NCBI GenBank assembly: GCA_003454835.1
Contig: DMTA01000522.1
Coordinates: forward strand, 1 to 25,867
Direction: 5' to 3'
DNA length: 25,867 nt
Source of the DNA: Achromobacter sp.
GTDB taxonomy: Bacteria > Pseudomonadota > Gammaproteobacteria > Burkholderiales > Burkholderiaceae_B
The notes under the pieces were generated by a model. It worked only from the letters and a program-made list of their open reading frames with translations, had not been told where the DNA came from and ran no database searches. Within the stretch, counting starts at the first letter, position 1. Every line of letters starts with the position of its first letter. The position numbers and the translations under genes were made by a program. Positions 14,420 through 21,932 of the stretch are shown here, in pieces.

Positions 14420-14452
14420 AAAGAAACAAGCCGCCCGGTCTGGGGCGGCTTG
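14420..14452 (-). terminator. Intrinsic terminator after cfa
   Basis: CAAGCCGCCC (14427-14436) and GGGCGGCTTG (14443-14452) form a perfect 10-bp stem with a 6-nt loop. Read on the minus strand, TTTCTTT follows (14426-14420). It lies 27 bp beyond the cfa stop, between the convergent GMC gene and cfa, and may also stop plus-strand transcripts weakly. Confidence 0.75.
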
Positions 14453-14478
14453 CCGGAACTCACGCAAATACTGCGGTT

Positions 14479-15669
14479 TCAGCGCAGCGACCGGTACGTC
14501 TCCTGCCGCTGCGGATGCGTCAGTATCACTTGCCAAAGCTGCCCTTCGCGCGACCGGAAAAAGCCCGCGCAGCACATCAGGTAGTACTTCCACATCCGGT
14601 AAAACCGGGTGCCGTAGCGCGACTCCAGCGTGGGCCAGGCCTGCTCGAAGCGGTCCCACCACGCCATCAGCGTGCGATCGTAGTCGGCCCCGAAGTTGTG
14701 CCAGTCCTCGACGATGAACCGGCCTTCGACGGCCGTCGCCACTTCGCGCGCCGACGGCAGCTTGCCGTTCGGAAACACGTAGCGGTCGATCCACGGATCG
14801 GTGCTCTGGCTGGTGGCTGCGATCCCGATCGTGTGCAGCAGGAAAATGCCTTCGGGCGCCATCAGCCGCTGCACGTTGGTGAAGTAGGTGTCGTAGTTCT
14901 TCGGTCCGACGTGCTCGAACATGCCGACCGACACCACCTTGTCGAAGCGGCCTTGCAGGTCGCGGTAGTCCTGCAGCAGCAGCTCCACCGGCAGGCCCTT
15001 CACGCGTTCCTGCGCCAGGGCCAGTTGCTCCTTGGACACGGTCACGCCCGTGACCTTGACGCCGTATCGCTCGGCCGCGAACTTGGCCAGTCCGCCCCAG
15101 CCGCAGCCGATGTCCAGCAGCGTTTCGCCTTCTTTCAGTTGGAGCTTGCGGCAGATCATGTCCAGCTTGGCGACCTGCGCCTCCTCCAGCGTCTGGGCGT
15201 GTTCCCAGTACGCGCAGGAGTAGATCATCCGGCTGTCCAGCATCGCCTCGAACACATCGTTGCCCGCGTCATAGTGCTGTTCGCCGACTTCAAACGCCCG
15301 ATGCTTGGACTGCAGATTGAACAGTTTGTGGCGCAGGTGCTCGGCGATCAGCTTGATGCGCGCCACGCCCAGCGCCGCCGATCCCATGTCGGCGCGCAGC
15401 AGGCGGGTGAAGAGTTCGTCCAATTGGTCGCAGTCCCACTCGCCGTCCATGTACGACTCGCCCAGTCCCAACGACCAGCTGGCGAACACCCGCTCGTACA
15501 TATGCTTGTCATGCACCTGCATGTCCCAGGGCCGCGAGCCGTTGATCTGCACGTCGGCGCGCGCCATCAGGTCCTGCAGGATCTTTGGGGGGGCGGGGGG
15601 AGGGGAGATGACGCTGGTCTGGCCGGCAGGCTGCTCGGTCAGCGGGGTGACGGGACTGCTTTGCTGCAT
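14479..15669 (-). CDS. cfa: Cyclopropane-fatty-acyl-phospholipid synthase
   Basis: A 396-residue SAM-dependent methyltransferase, close in length to E. coli Cfa (382). It adds a methylene from SAM across cis double bonds of membrane phospholipids, a stationary-phase and acid-stress adaptation. The SAM-binding motif is LDIGCGWGG (185-193). Residues matching the known bicarbonate/active-site set are visible: C152 in YSCAYW, E252 in MFEHVG, H279 in LLHTIG, Y330 in GADYDRT, and the C-terminal MWKYYLMCCAGFF (359-371). Start at 15669 with a GGAG ribosome-binding site about 6 nt upstream. The first 30 residues are a Pro/Ser-rich extension encoded partly by a C-run tract (15587-15605). A second start at M35 would remove it and keep the conserved core. 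No neighbour appears to be co-transcribed. Confidence 0.96.
   Translation of the reverse strand: MQQSSPVTPLTEQPAGQTSVISPPPAPPKILQDLMARADVQINGSRPWDMQVHDKHMYERVFASWSLGLGESYMDGEWDCDQLDELFTRLLRADMGSAALGVARIKLIAEHLRHKLFNLQSKHRAFEVGEQHYDAGNDVFEAMLDSRMIYSCAYWEHAQTLEEAQVAKLDMICRKLQLKEGETLLDIGCGWGGLAKFAAERYGVKVTGVTVSKEQLALAQERVKGLPVELLLQDYRDLQGRFDKVVSVGMFEHVGPKNYDTYFTNVQRLMAPEGIFLLHTIGIAATSQSTDPWIDRYVFPNGKLPSAREVATAVEGRFIVEDWHNFGADYDRTLMAWWDRFEQAWPTLESRYGTRFYRMWKYYLMCCAGFFRSREGQLWQVILTHPQRQETYRSLR
15587..15605. repeat. G/C homopolymer tract inside the cfa 5' end
   Basis: On the plus strand seven G, one C, six G, one A and four G follow each other. On the cfa coding strand these are C-runs encoding the SPPPAPP region near residues 22-28. 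Runs of this length can slip during replication. The plus strand could also form a G-quadruplex. Confidence 0.8.
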
Positions 15670-15721
15670 ACGGACTCCATATCAATTTTGGGATGACTGA
15701 TCTGGCAATGCCTGAAGCTTT

Positions 15722-15886
15722 TTACTTTGCGCCCTGAAAGGTGTGCAACTCCAATTTAATGAATGCATCGGGCCCATAGCCAACGGCAATGTCCGGCGCG
15801 CCGAACACATAGGGGCGCTCAGCGGATGCAAGGATCGTAGCCACGACGGCCGCGATAGTCCAGAGCAGGCCGCACCGGCGTTGCAT
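15722..15886 (-). CDS. Possible 54-residue small exported or membrane protein
   Basis: The frame from ATG 15886 encodes a short basic N-terminus (MQRRCG) followed by a hydrophobic stretch (LLWTIAAVVATILASA) and a polar tail of about 35 residues. This is the shape of a signal peptide or single membrane anchor. I do not recognise the family. No good ribosome-binding site is visible, and the frame stays open upstream to 16021 through the start of the divergent hydrolase gene. It may be a chance ORF in the cfa-hydrolase intergenic region. Confidence 0.3.
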   Translation of the reverse strand: MQRRCGLLWTIAAVVATILASAERPYVFGAPDIAVGYGPDAFIKLELHTFQGAK

Positions 15887-15908
15887 AACCGATAAGATAG
15901 CGGCCAAA

Positions 15909-16886
15909 GTGGCGCGGCCGTGCCGGCGCGCGCCGATCGTGGAGCCTATCGAAGTGGATGCCAGCCTGGAACCCCGTTTGGAATTCGTCACATGCGCCAG
16001 CCCGGCCGGCCTGCACCGCATGGCCTATTGGGAATGGGGCGACCCCGCCAATGACCGCGTGCTGCTTTGCGTGCATGGCCTGACCCGCAGCGGACGCGAC
16101 TTCGACGCGCTGGCGCGCCGGCTGGCAGGCAGGTACCGCGTGGTCTGCCCCGACGTGGCCGGCCGCGGCCGGTCGGACTGGCTGGTCAATCCGGCGTTCT
16201 ATACCGTGCCGCAGTACGTGTCCGACATGGTGACGCTCATCGCACGCCTGCGCCCGGGCAGCCTGTCGTGGGTGGGCACGTCGATGGGCGGGCTGATCGG
16301 CATGGCGCTGTCAGGCGCCGCCGCGTTCGCCAAGGCCATGCTGGCAATGCGCCCGCATGCCGGGATGCTGCCGCCCGACCAGGGGCTGCGTCTGGACAAA
16401 CTGGTGCTCAACGACGTGGGGCCGCGCCTGGAAAATGGCGCCTTGTCGCGCATCGGCCAATACGTCGGCGCGCCCGGTGAGTTCGCCACCTTCGAAGAGG
16501 CCGTGGCGACGATGCGCGCCAATTCGGAAACGTTTGGCCCGCACACCGACGCCCAATGGGCGGAGCTGGCCAAATACCTGTACCCGCAGCAGGGCGCCAA
16601 ATGGGTCAAGCACTACGATCTGGCTATCGCGCAGGCGCTGGCTGCCCAGACGCCCGAAGAACTGGCGGCAGGCGAGCAGATCCTGTGGCGGTCGTATGAC
16701 GCGCTCGATTGCCCGGTCCTGATCGTCCGCGGCGAATTGTCCGACCTGCTGACGCGCGCGACGGTCGACGAAATGCTCAAACGCAATCCGCGCGCCCGGG
16801 CGCTTGAGGTGCCGGGCGTGGGCCATGCACCCACACTGATCGCGGAAGATCAGGTGAACCCGGTGGCCGATTTTCTGCTCGCGTGA
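15909..16886 (+). CDS. Alpha/beta-hydrolase
   Basis: A protein of about 325 residues with the alpha/beta-hydrolase fold. The HG oxyanion motif is VLLCVHGLTRSG (51-62), and the nucleophile elbow is WVGTSMGGLIGMA (121-133) with S125. The acidic residue is probably D279 (VRGELSDLL), and the catalytic His is H306 (VPGVGHAPTLI). It resembles esterases or C-C bond hydrolases that act on small ester substrates; the substrate is not readable. The start is uncertain: GTG at 15909 is the longest option, while GTG at 15939 gives a protein beginning VEPIEV. Neither has a clear ribosome-binding site. A -10-like TAAGAT lies at 15893-15898. It is followed 69 bp later by the PHP-domain gene on the same strand. 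Confidence 0.85.
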   Translation: MARPCRRAPIVEPIEVDASLEPRLEFVTCASPAGLHRMAYWEWGDPANDRVLLCVHGLTRSGRDFDALARRLAGRYRVVCPDVAGRGRSDWLVNPAFYTVPQYVSDMVTLIARLRPGSLSWVGTSMGGLIGMALSGAAAFAKAMLAMRPHAGMLPPDQGLRLDKLVLNDVGPRLENGALSRIGQYVGAPGEFATFEEAVATMRANSETFGPHTDAQWAELAKYLYPQQGAKWVKHYDLAIAQALAAQTPEELAAGEQILWRSYDALDCPVLIVRGELSDLLTRATVDEMLKRNPRARALEVPGVGHAPTLIAEDQVNPVADFLLA

Positions 16887-16943
16887 CCCCGTGGGCGAAA
16901 TTGTGGGGACGGTCCCGCGCTAGGCGGTCCGCCGGGGCTTCTC

Positions 16944-16949
16944 TACAAT
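16944..16949 (+). promoter_or_regulatory. -10 box placed for a leaderless transcript
   Basis: TACAAT ends 6 bp before the ATG at 16956, and no ribosome-binding site fits between them. Transcription would then start at or next to the A of the start codon. No clear -35 is visible. Confidence 0.5.
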
Positions 16950-16955
16950 AGCCGC

Positions 16956-17801
16956 ATGAAATCGCCCACCCTGAACATCGACCTGCATTGCCATTCCACC
17001 GTTTCCGACGGCGCGCTTTCGCCCCGGGACGTGGCGCAGCGGGCGTTCGCCAACGGGGTCGATGTCTGGGCGCTGACCGACCACGATGAAGTGGGCGGCA
17101 TTGCCGAAGCCGCCGCCACCGCCCAGGAACTGGGCATGCGCTTTGCCACCGGCGTCGAGGTTTCGGTCACGTGGGCGGGCCTGACCGTGCATATCGTCGG
17201 CCTGCGCTTCGATCCGCAGAACACCGCGCTGGTCGAAGGCCTGCGCAAGACCCGCTCGGGACGCGCCGAGCGCGCCAAGCGCATCGGCGACCGCCTGGCG
17301 GACATGGGCATGCCCGGCGCCTACGAAGGCGCGCTGCCGTTTGCCGGCAACCCCGAACTGATCAGCCGCACGCACTTTGCGCGATACCTGGTGCAAGCAG
17401 GTTATTGCCCCGACGTGCAAACCGTCTTCAACAAGCATCTGGGCGACGACTGCCCCGGCCACGTGCCCATGCAATGGGCCACGCTGGCCGACGCCGTGGG
17501 CTGGATTCGCGGCGCGGGCGGCCAGGCCGTCATCGCCCACCCCGGCCGCTACAAGTACACGCCACTGCAGTTTGCCGCGCTGTTCGACGAATTCCTGCAA
17601 CTGGGCGGCGTGGGCATCGAGGTCAACACGGGCAGCCACACCGTGGAAGAAGCCCGCCAGTACGCCGAGGTGGCGCGCCGGTACGGCTTTCTGGCCTCGC
17701 GCGGTTCGGACTTCCACAGTCCCAAGGAAAGCCGGATGGACCTGGGCCGCCTGCCGCCGCTGCCATCCGACCTGAAGCCGGTCTGGCACGACTGGTTCTG
17801 A
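16956..17801 (+). CDS. rnm: PHP-domain phosphoesterase, RNase AM (YciV) type
   Basis: A 281-residue PHP-domain protein. The metal-binding residues are visible: H11 and H13 with D18 (DLHCHSTVSDG), H43 in TDHDEVGG, E68 in GVEVS, H79 in VHIVGL, H195 in AHPGRYK, and D252/H254 in GSDFHSP. Length and motif order match the YciV/RnmA family. In E. coli that enzyme is a 5'-3' exonuclease that trims 5' ends of rRNA precursors and also cleaves short oligonucleotides and 3'-phosphoadenosine 5'-phosphate-like substrates. It probably requires manganese. The ATG at 16956 is preferred because DLHCHS follows within 10 residues. A -10 box ends 6 bp before it. greB follows after 67 bp, so the two may be co-transcribed. 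Confidence 0.9.
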   Translation: MKSPTLNIDLHCHSTVSDGALSPRDVAQRAFANGVDVWALTDHDEVGGIAEAAATAQELGMRFATGVEVSVTWAGLTVHIVGLRFDPQNTALVEGLRKTRSGRAERAKRIGDRLADMGMPGAYEGALPFAGNPELISRTHFARYLVQAGYCPDVQTVFNKHLGDDCPGHVPMQWATLADAVGWIRGAGGQAVIAHPGRYKYTPLQFAALFDEFLQLGGVGIEVNTGSHTVEEARQYAEVARRYGFLASRGSDFHSPKESRMDLGRLPPLPSDLKPVWHDWF

Positions 17802-17868
17802 CGCGGGCGGCCCTCGCCGCTCATTCCGAAAGCTTCGATAGTGATCGCGCCATCGCGATGCAACCGCC

Positions 17869-18420
17869 ATGAATAAAGCCTTTGTTAAAGAGTCCGACCA
17901 CGAGGACGACGACGATCTGCCGCAGGCCCAGGCGCTGCCGGCCGGCACCAAGAACTACATGACGCCCGAGGGCTACGAACGCCTGCGCGGCGAGCTGACG
18001 CAGCTCATGAACGTGGAACGCCCGGCCGTCGTGCAGGTGGTGTCGTGGGCCGCATCCAACGGCGACCGCTCGGAAAACGGCGACTACCTCTACGGCAAGA
18101 AGCGCCTGCGCGAGATCGACCGCCGCATGCGCTTTCTGACCAAGCGGCTGGACATCGCCGAGGTCGTGGACCCCAAGGCCCAACCCAACCGCGACCAGGC
18201 ATTCTTTGGCGCAACGGTCGTCTACGTGGACAAGGCCGGCGAGGAACACACCGTCACCATCGTCGGCGTGGACGAGGCCGAACCCCTGGCGGGCAAGATC
18301 AGCTGGATCTCGCCGGTGGCGCGCGCGCTGATCAAGGCGCGGGAAGGCGACACGGTGGTGCTGCGCACGCCGGCCGGCATTGATGAGCTGGATATTCTGG
18401 AAGTCAGCTATCCGGAATAG
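17869..18420 (+). CDS. greB: Transcription elongation factor GreB
   Basis: A 183-residue protein. An acidic N-terminal extension (HEDDDDLP) precedes the coiled-coil domain, which starts at KNYMTPEGYERLRGEL (28-43). The coiled-coil tip (ASNGDRSENGDYLYGKKRLREIDRR) carries the acidic residues that enter the RNA polymerase secondary channel. The C-terminal FKBP-like domain includes FFGATVVYVDKAG and ISWISPVARALIKAREGD. GreB stimulates RNA cleavage in backtracked RNA polymerase and so rescues stalled elongation. The length and the YGKKRLREIDRR segment favour GreB over GreA. The Shine-Dalgarno is weak. Palindrome cluster B and a terminator lie directly downstream. Confidence 0.95.
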   Translation: MNKAFVKESDHEDDDDLPQAQALPAGTKNYMTPEGYERLRGELTQLMNVERPAVVQVVSWAASNGDRSENGDYLYGKKRLREIDRRMRFLTKRLDIAEVVDPKAQPNRDQAFFGATVVYVDKAGEEHTVTIVGVDEAEPLAGKISWISPVARALIKAREGDTVVLRTPAGIDELDILEVSYPE

Positions 18421-18423
18421 GGC

Positions 18424-18473
18424 GGTGTCTGGTCGGGTGTCTGACACCCAACAAAGCAAAGGTGTCAGACACC
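18424..18473. repeat. Cluster B of GGTGTC-N-GACACC palindromes
   Basis: A degenerate copy, GGTGTCTGGTC (18424-18434), is followed by GGTGTCTGACACC (18436-18448) and GGTGTCAGACACC (18461-18473), both with perfect arms. The last two are reverse complements of each other separated by 12 nt (caacaaagcaaa). A transcript could fold them into one 13-bp hairpin. It starts 4 bp after the greB stop codon and has no T-run behind it, so it is not a standard terminator on the plus strand. Confidence 0.85.
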
Positions 18474-18475
18474 CC

Positions 18476-18513
18476 AAAAGATAACGGGCGCCGGTTTGTG
18501 GCCGGCGCCCGTT
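18476..18513 (-). terminator. Terminator of the TRAP operon (convergent with greB)
   Basis: AACGGGCGCCGG (18483-18494) pairs perfectly with CCGGCGCCCGTT (18502-18513) around a 7-nt loop. On the minus strand ATCTTTT follows, which suits the end of the dctQMP transcript. On the plus strand only GTTTGG follows, so it would be a weaker terminator for greB. The remaining bases up to the dctP stop hold one more small GC hairpin (18548-18563) and no gene. Confidence 0.7.
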
Positions 18514-18620
18514 TGGTGGGCGGGATTCTAGCGTCCCTGCCTCGGTTGGCGGCTTGCGCCGCCGGTTCCCCTGGGGCTTGCTGCGAAACTTTCGCGGTCT
18601 TGCTGTTTGCTTCCCGCCGT

Positions 18621-19649
18621 TTACTTCTTGCGTTCTGCGATCGACTTTTCGGCCTTGCTGACCAGGTCCTCGCCGATCTGTTTCTTCCACTTTTCATAGA
18701 CCGGCTTGGTGGCCTTCACGAACGCGTCGTGATCGGCCTGCGACAGCGTGGTCACGGTCACGCCGTGGCCCGCGATTTCCTTGAGCAGCGACGGGTCTTC
18801 GGGCGTCACGCCCTTGCGCGCGATCACGATCTGCTGCTTGCCGGCGTCCAGCGCGGCCTGGCGCACGATGTCGCGGTCCTTTTCCGACCAGGAATTCCAG
18901 ACTTCGCGGTTGACCACGAAGATCAGCGGATCGGCCACGTAATTCCACAGCGTCAGATATTTCTGTCCCACGGTGTAGAGCTTGGAGCCCGTGTAGATCG
19001 ACAGCGGATTCTCCTGTCCGTCGACCGCGCCGCTGGCCAGCGCGGGTTGTGCGTCCGCCCAGCTCATCTGCGTGGGGTTGGCGCCCAGCGCGGTGAACGT
19101 GTCGATGTACAGCGGCGATCCCACCACGCGCAGCTTCATGCCCTTCATGTCTTCGGGCCGCTTGATCTCGCGCTTGGAATTGCTGACCTGGCGGTAGCCG
19201 TTCTCGCCCCAGGCCAGCGGCACGACGCCGGCCTTTTCGATGAGCTTGAACATGTCCTTGCCCACGTCGCCCTGCACCAGCGCGTCGATGGCGGCGTAGT
19301 CGGGCATCAGGAAGGGAAGGGAGAACAGGTTCAACTGCTTGACCTGCGGCGACCAGTTGATGGTCGAGCCCACGGCCATGTCGATCACGCCCTGGCGGAT
19401 CGCCGTGAACTCTCGGGTCTGGTCCCCCTGGACCAGCGAGGTGCCGGGGTAGACCTTGATGTTGATGCGGCCTTCGGTGCGCTCGCGCACCAGGTTCGAC
19501 CAGATCTCGGCGCCCTGGCCCCATGGGAACGTGGTGCCCACGACGATGGAGAGCTTGTACTCGGGCTTGTAGTTCTGCGCATGCGCGGGCGCCATGCCCA
19601 CCACGGCCGCCGCGCACAGCGCCGCGCCGATCAGGTTGCGGAATTTCAT
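18621..19649 (-). CDS. dctP: TRAP transporter periplasmic substrate-binding protein (DctP family)
   Basis: A 342-residue precursor. The signal peptide is MKFRNLIGAALCAAAVVGM..., with a cleavage site after AHA near residue 24. The mature protein shows the DctP-family pattern: TTFPWGQGAEIW near the start, the conserved arginine in GMKLRVVGSPLY, WADAQPALASGAVDGQENP, and a long C-terminal helix. It binds an organic acid in the periplasm and delivers it to DctQM. The start at 19649 is chosen over the longer frame (19694) because of the GAGGAGA ribosome-binding site and the signal peptide. It lies 85 nt after dctM, and the distance may allow a separate expression level, as solute-binding proteins are often made in excess. 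Substrate not predictable (dicarboxylate, keto acid or other). Confidence 0.93.
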   Translation of the reverse strand: MKFRNLIGAALCAAAVVGMAPAHAQNYKPEYKLSIVVGTTFPWGQGAEIWSNLVRERTEGRINIKVYPGTSLVQGDQTREFTAIRQGVIDMAVGSTINWSPQVKQLNLFSLPFLMPDYAAIDALVQGDVGKDMFKLIEKAGVVPLAWGENGYRQVSNSKREIKRPEDMKGMKLRVVGSPLYIDTFTALGANPTQMSWADAQPALASGAVDGQENPLSIYTGSKLYTVGQKYLTLWNYVADPLIFVVNREVWNSWSEKDRDIVRQAALDAGKQQIVIARKGVTPEDPSLLKEIAGHGVTVTTLSQADHDAFVKATKPVYEKWKKQIGEDLVSKAEKSIAERKK

Positions 19650-19734
19650 GTTGCGTCTCCTCTCTCTGCGAGTCTTTCTGTTGTTGTCATCCATGGCCGA
19701 GAACCCTTGGCGGGCCGGCCCCGTCCAGCCTCTC

Positions 19735-21033
19735 TCAATAACCCAGCTTGCGCGGCAGCCACAGCGCCAATTCGGGAAACACCAGCACCGCCACCAGCAC
19801 CAGGAACATCGCGCCCAGCAGCCACACCACCCAGCGCACGGTCGATTCCATCGGCACGCGCGCGATGCGGCACGACACCATCAGGTTGACGGCCAGCGGC
19901 GGGGTGAACTGGCCCAGCGCTACCTTCAAGGTCAGAATCACGCCAAACCACACCGGATCCCAGCCGTAGGCATTGGCAATCGGCATGAGCAGCGGCACGA
20001 AGATCAGAAAGATCGAGATCCCGTCCAGGAACATGCCTACGGTCATCAGCAACAGGATCAGCAGCGCCAGCACGCCCCATTCACCCAAGCCAGAATTGAC
20101 GATGGCATGCGTGATCGGGTCGATCACGCTCAGCGTCGACAGCGCCCACGCGAAGATCCCGGCCAGCGTCACCACCAGCATGATCACGGCGGACAGCTCG
20201 GCGGCTTCGCGCAGGATTTTGTACAGGTCGCGGAACTTGATGGTGCGGTGGATGAAGCCGCCCACGAACAGGCCATAGAACACCGCGACGACGGCGGCTT
20301 CGGTGGGCGTGAACCAGCCCATCCGCATGCCGCCCAGGATCAGCACGGGCGCCGCCAGCCCCCACGACGCCTCGCGCAGGCTCTTCCAGAACGGCGGGCG
20401 GGGCAGGTGCGCTTCCAGCGCGCCCATTTTGTATTTGCGGCTCAGCCACACGGCCGGAACGATCAGCGCAAAGCCGGCCAGGATGCCGGGGATCATGCCG
20501 GCGGCAAACAGCGCGGGCACCGATGCGCCCGGCACGAGCACGGAATAGATGATGAAGGCCACGGACGGCGGAATCAGGATATCGGTGGCGGCGCCGGCGG
20601 CCACCACGGACGCCGAGAACGACCCCGGATAGCCGGCGCGCGACATCGCGGTGATCATCACCGCGCCCACGGCCGCGGCGCAGGCCGGTCCCGAACCCGA
20701 GATGCCGCCCAAAAACATCGCCACTGCAATCGACACCAGCGGAAGCATGCCCGGACCGCGTCCGACGATGGCGATCGCAAAGTCCACCAGCCGCTTGGCC
20801 ACGCCCGAGCGGTCGAAGATGGAGCCGACCAGCACGAACATCGGGATCGCCAGCAGCGGGTACTTCGCCAGCCCGGCATAGAAGTTCTGCGGCACCGTCA
20901 GCAGGCCATACCAGGGGGTGTCCAGGTTGGTCAGCACGATCGCCACCGTGCCGCCAATGCCCAGCGCCACCCCGACGGGCACGCCGATGATCATCAGGAC
21001 GATGAAGACGGTAAAGAGAATGGCGGCGATCAT
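19735..21033 (-). CDS. dctM: TRAP transporter large permease (DctM family)
   Basis: A 432-residue membrane protein with about 12 helices, the usual DctM length. Start at 21033 (MIAAILFTVFIVLMIIGVP), overlapping the dctQ stop by 4 nt (ATGA), which indicates translational coupling. Typical DctM features are visible: the first helix with GVPVGVALG, a loop with the phenylalanine-rich NFYAGLAKYPLLAIPMF stretch, the GGISGSGPACAAAVGAVMI segment in the sodium-binding core, and the C-terminal RVPMESTVRWV helix region. It forms the Na+-driven elevator that moves substrate delivered by DctP. The longer frame to 21135 runs through dctQ and is not the true start. Confidence 0.93.
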   Translation of the reverse strand: MIAAILFTVFIVLMIIGVPVGVALGIGGTVAIVLTNLDTPWYGLLTVPQNFYAGLAKYPLLAIPMFVLVGSIFDRSGVAKRLVDFAIAIVGRGPGMLPLVSIAVAMFLGGISGSGPACAAAVGAVMITAMSRAGYPGSFSASVVAAGAATDILIPPSVAFIIYSVLVPGASVPALFAAGMIPGILAGFALIVPAVWLSRKYKMGALEAHLPRPPFWKSLREASWGLAAPVLILGGMRMGWFTPTEAAVVAVFYGLFVGGFIHRTIKFRDLYKILREAAELSAVIMLVVTLAGIFAWALSTLSVIDPITHAIVNSGLGEWGVLALLILLLMTVGMFLDGISIFLIFVPLLMPIANAYGWDPVWFGVILTLKVALGQFTPPLAVNLMVSCRIARVPMESTVRWVVWLLGAMFLVLVAVLVFPELALWLPRKLGY

Positions 21034-21572
21034 CGCTGGGCTTCCTGGCCCGGGGCGCGTCCCAGGCGACGCAGCGTGCCGACCGTGCGCAGCGAAATCG
21101 CGGCGGCCATGACCGGCAGCCAGATCGAATACCACCAGGTGGGCACGCCGATGGCCGGCGAGGTTTCCTCGTAAATGTATTCGTCATACACCAGCTTCAC
21201 CGACAGTACGGTCAGCAGGACGAAGAACGCCAGCACGCAGCCGTTCGAGATCAGCGCCATGATGCGCTGGCGCCGAGGCGAACCCGAGTCCGCCAGGATC
21301 TCGATGCGGATGTGATGATTGCGCACGAACGCCACACTGCCGCCCGCCATCGTCAGCACGATCAAAAGGAACACGGAAATCTCTTCCGTCCAGGCGAACG
21401 ATTGATCGGTGAAGTAGCGCACCAGCACATTCAGGAACGTGATGATGGCCAACGTTGCCAGCAAGATCACGGCCAGCCAGTCCTCGACGGCCAGCGGCAC
21501 CTTCACGGCGGGATCTGCTTCTACGGGGATGATCGGTTCTACGGGCTCGGCGGGGGCTTCTGGGCGGGACAT
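21030..21572 (-). CDS. dctQ: TRAP transporter small permease (DctQ family)
   Basis: A 180-residue protein with an N-terminal Pro/Glu-rich segment (MSRPEAPAEP) and four membrane helices. They begin at LAVILLATLAIITFLNVLVRYF, then EISVFLLIVLTMAGGSVAF, then a third before LVYDEY, and a fourth at WYSIWLPVMAAAISL. The motif FAWTEEISVFLL and the following RNHHIRIEIL are typical of DctQ. It partners DctM in the inner membrane. The frame stays open upstream to 21908, but the upstream part is Arg-rich and lacks DctQ features. ATG 21572 is therefore preferred, although no good ribosome-binding site is visible. Confidence 0.88.
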   Translation of the reverse strand: MSRPEAPAEPVEPIIPVEADPAVKVPLAVEDWLAVILLATLAIITFLNVLVRYFTDQSFAWTEEISVFLLIVLTMAGGSVAFVRNHHIRIEILADSGSPRRQRIMALISNGCVLAFFVLLTVLSVKLVYDEYIYEETSPAIGVPTWWYSIWLPVMAAAISLRTVGTLRRLGRAPGQEAQR

Positions 21573-21932
21573 GTGAGGCAGCGGCCAGCGGGCGCGGGAA
21601 AGGCGCTTTTCTTGTTGGAAGGGTCGCAGCATCCTACCGTCGCGCTGGCGGGGCAGGTCTTCGTGTTTTCCCGCAATGCGGGGTCGAAGCAACATGCTGC
21701 GCCGCATCAACGTTGCGGTGCGGGGACGGTGCCGGGAGGGCAAAAGGGCCGCTTTCCGTCCGGTAGCGCTGTCGATATTGCTTTGCACCATGCCAGTGCG
21801 CGGCGTGCGGAATTCTTTTGTAACAATGGCCAATTCGGACCGGTGGAACCCGCCGCGAACTTCGGCTCCGGGAAAACCCCTTAAACGGGTAAAATCCCTG
21901 CTTTGCACCCCTCTTTATACGGCGCCCGCATC
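21573..21932. other. Divergent promoter region between TRAP operon and purL
   Basis: These 360 bp separate dctQ (minus) from purL (plus). I see no convincing gene, repeat or RNA element. The short frames here have no recognisable protein features. A -10-like TAAAAT lies at 21890-21895 and a TTATAC at 21915-21920 ahead of purL, but neither has a matching -35. Confidence 0.6.

Noticed and set aside
18548..18563. GC hairpin GGCGGC-ttgc-GCCGCC between the TRAP operon and its terminator
   Set aside because: Short stem with no T-run on either strand. In DNA this GC-rich such hairpins are common by chance.
19712..19721. GGGCCGGCCC palindrome in the dctM-dctP gap
   Set aside because: A 10-bp GC-only palindrome is expected by chance at this GC content, and it does not sit at a promoter-like position. 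It could fold in the mRNA, but nothing else supports a role.
21780..21798. Sigma-54-like sequence CTGGCATGGTGCAAAGC on the minus strand upstream of the TRAP operon
   Set aside because: The -24 half matches, but the -12 GC falls 11 nt after the GG instead of 10 and TTGC is missing. Spacing is strict for sigma-54, so I do not call it.
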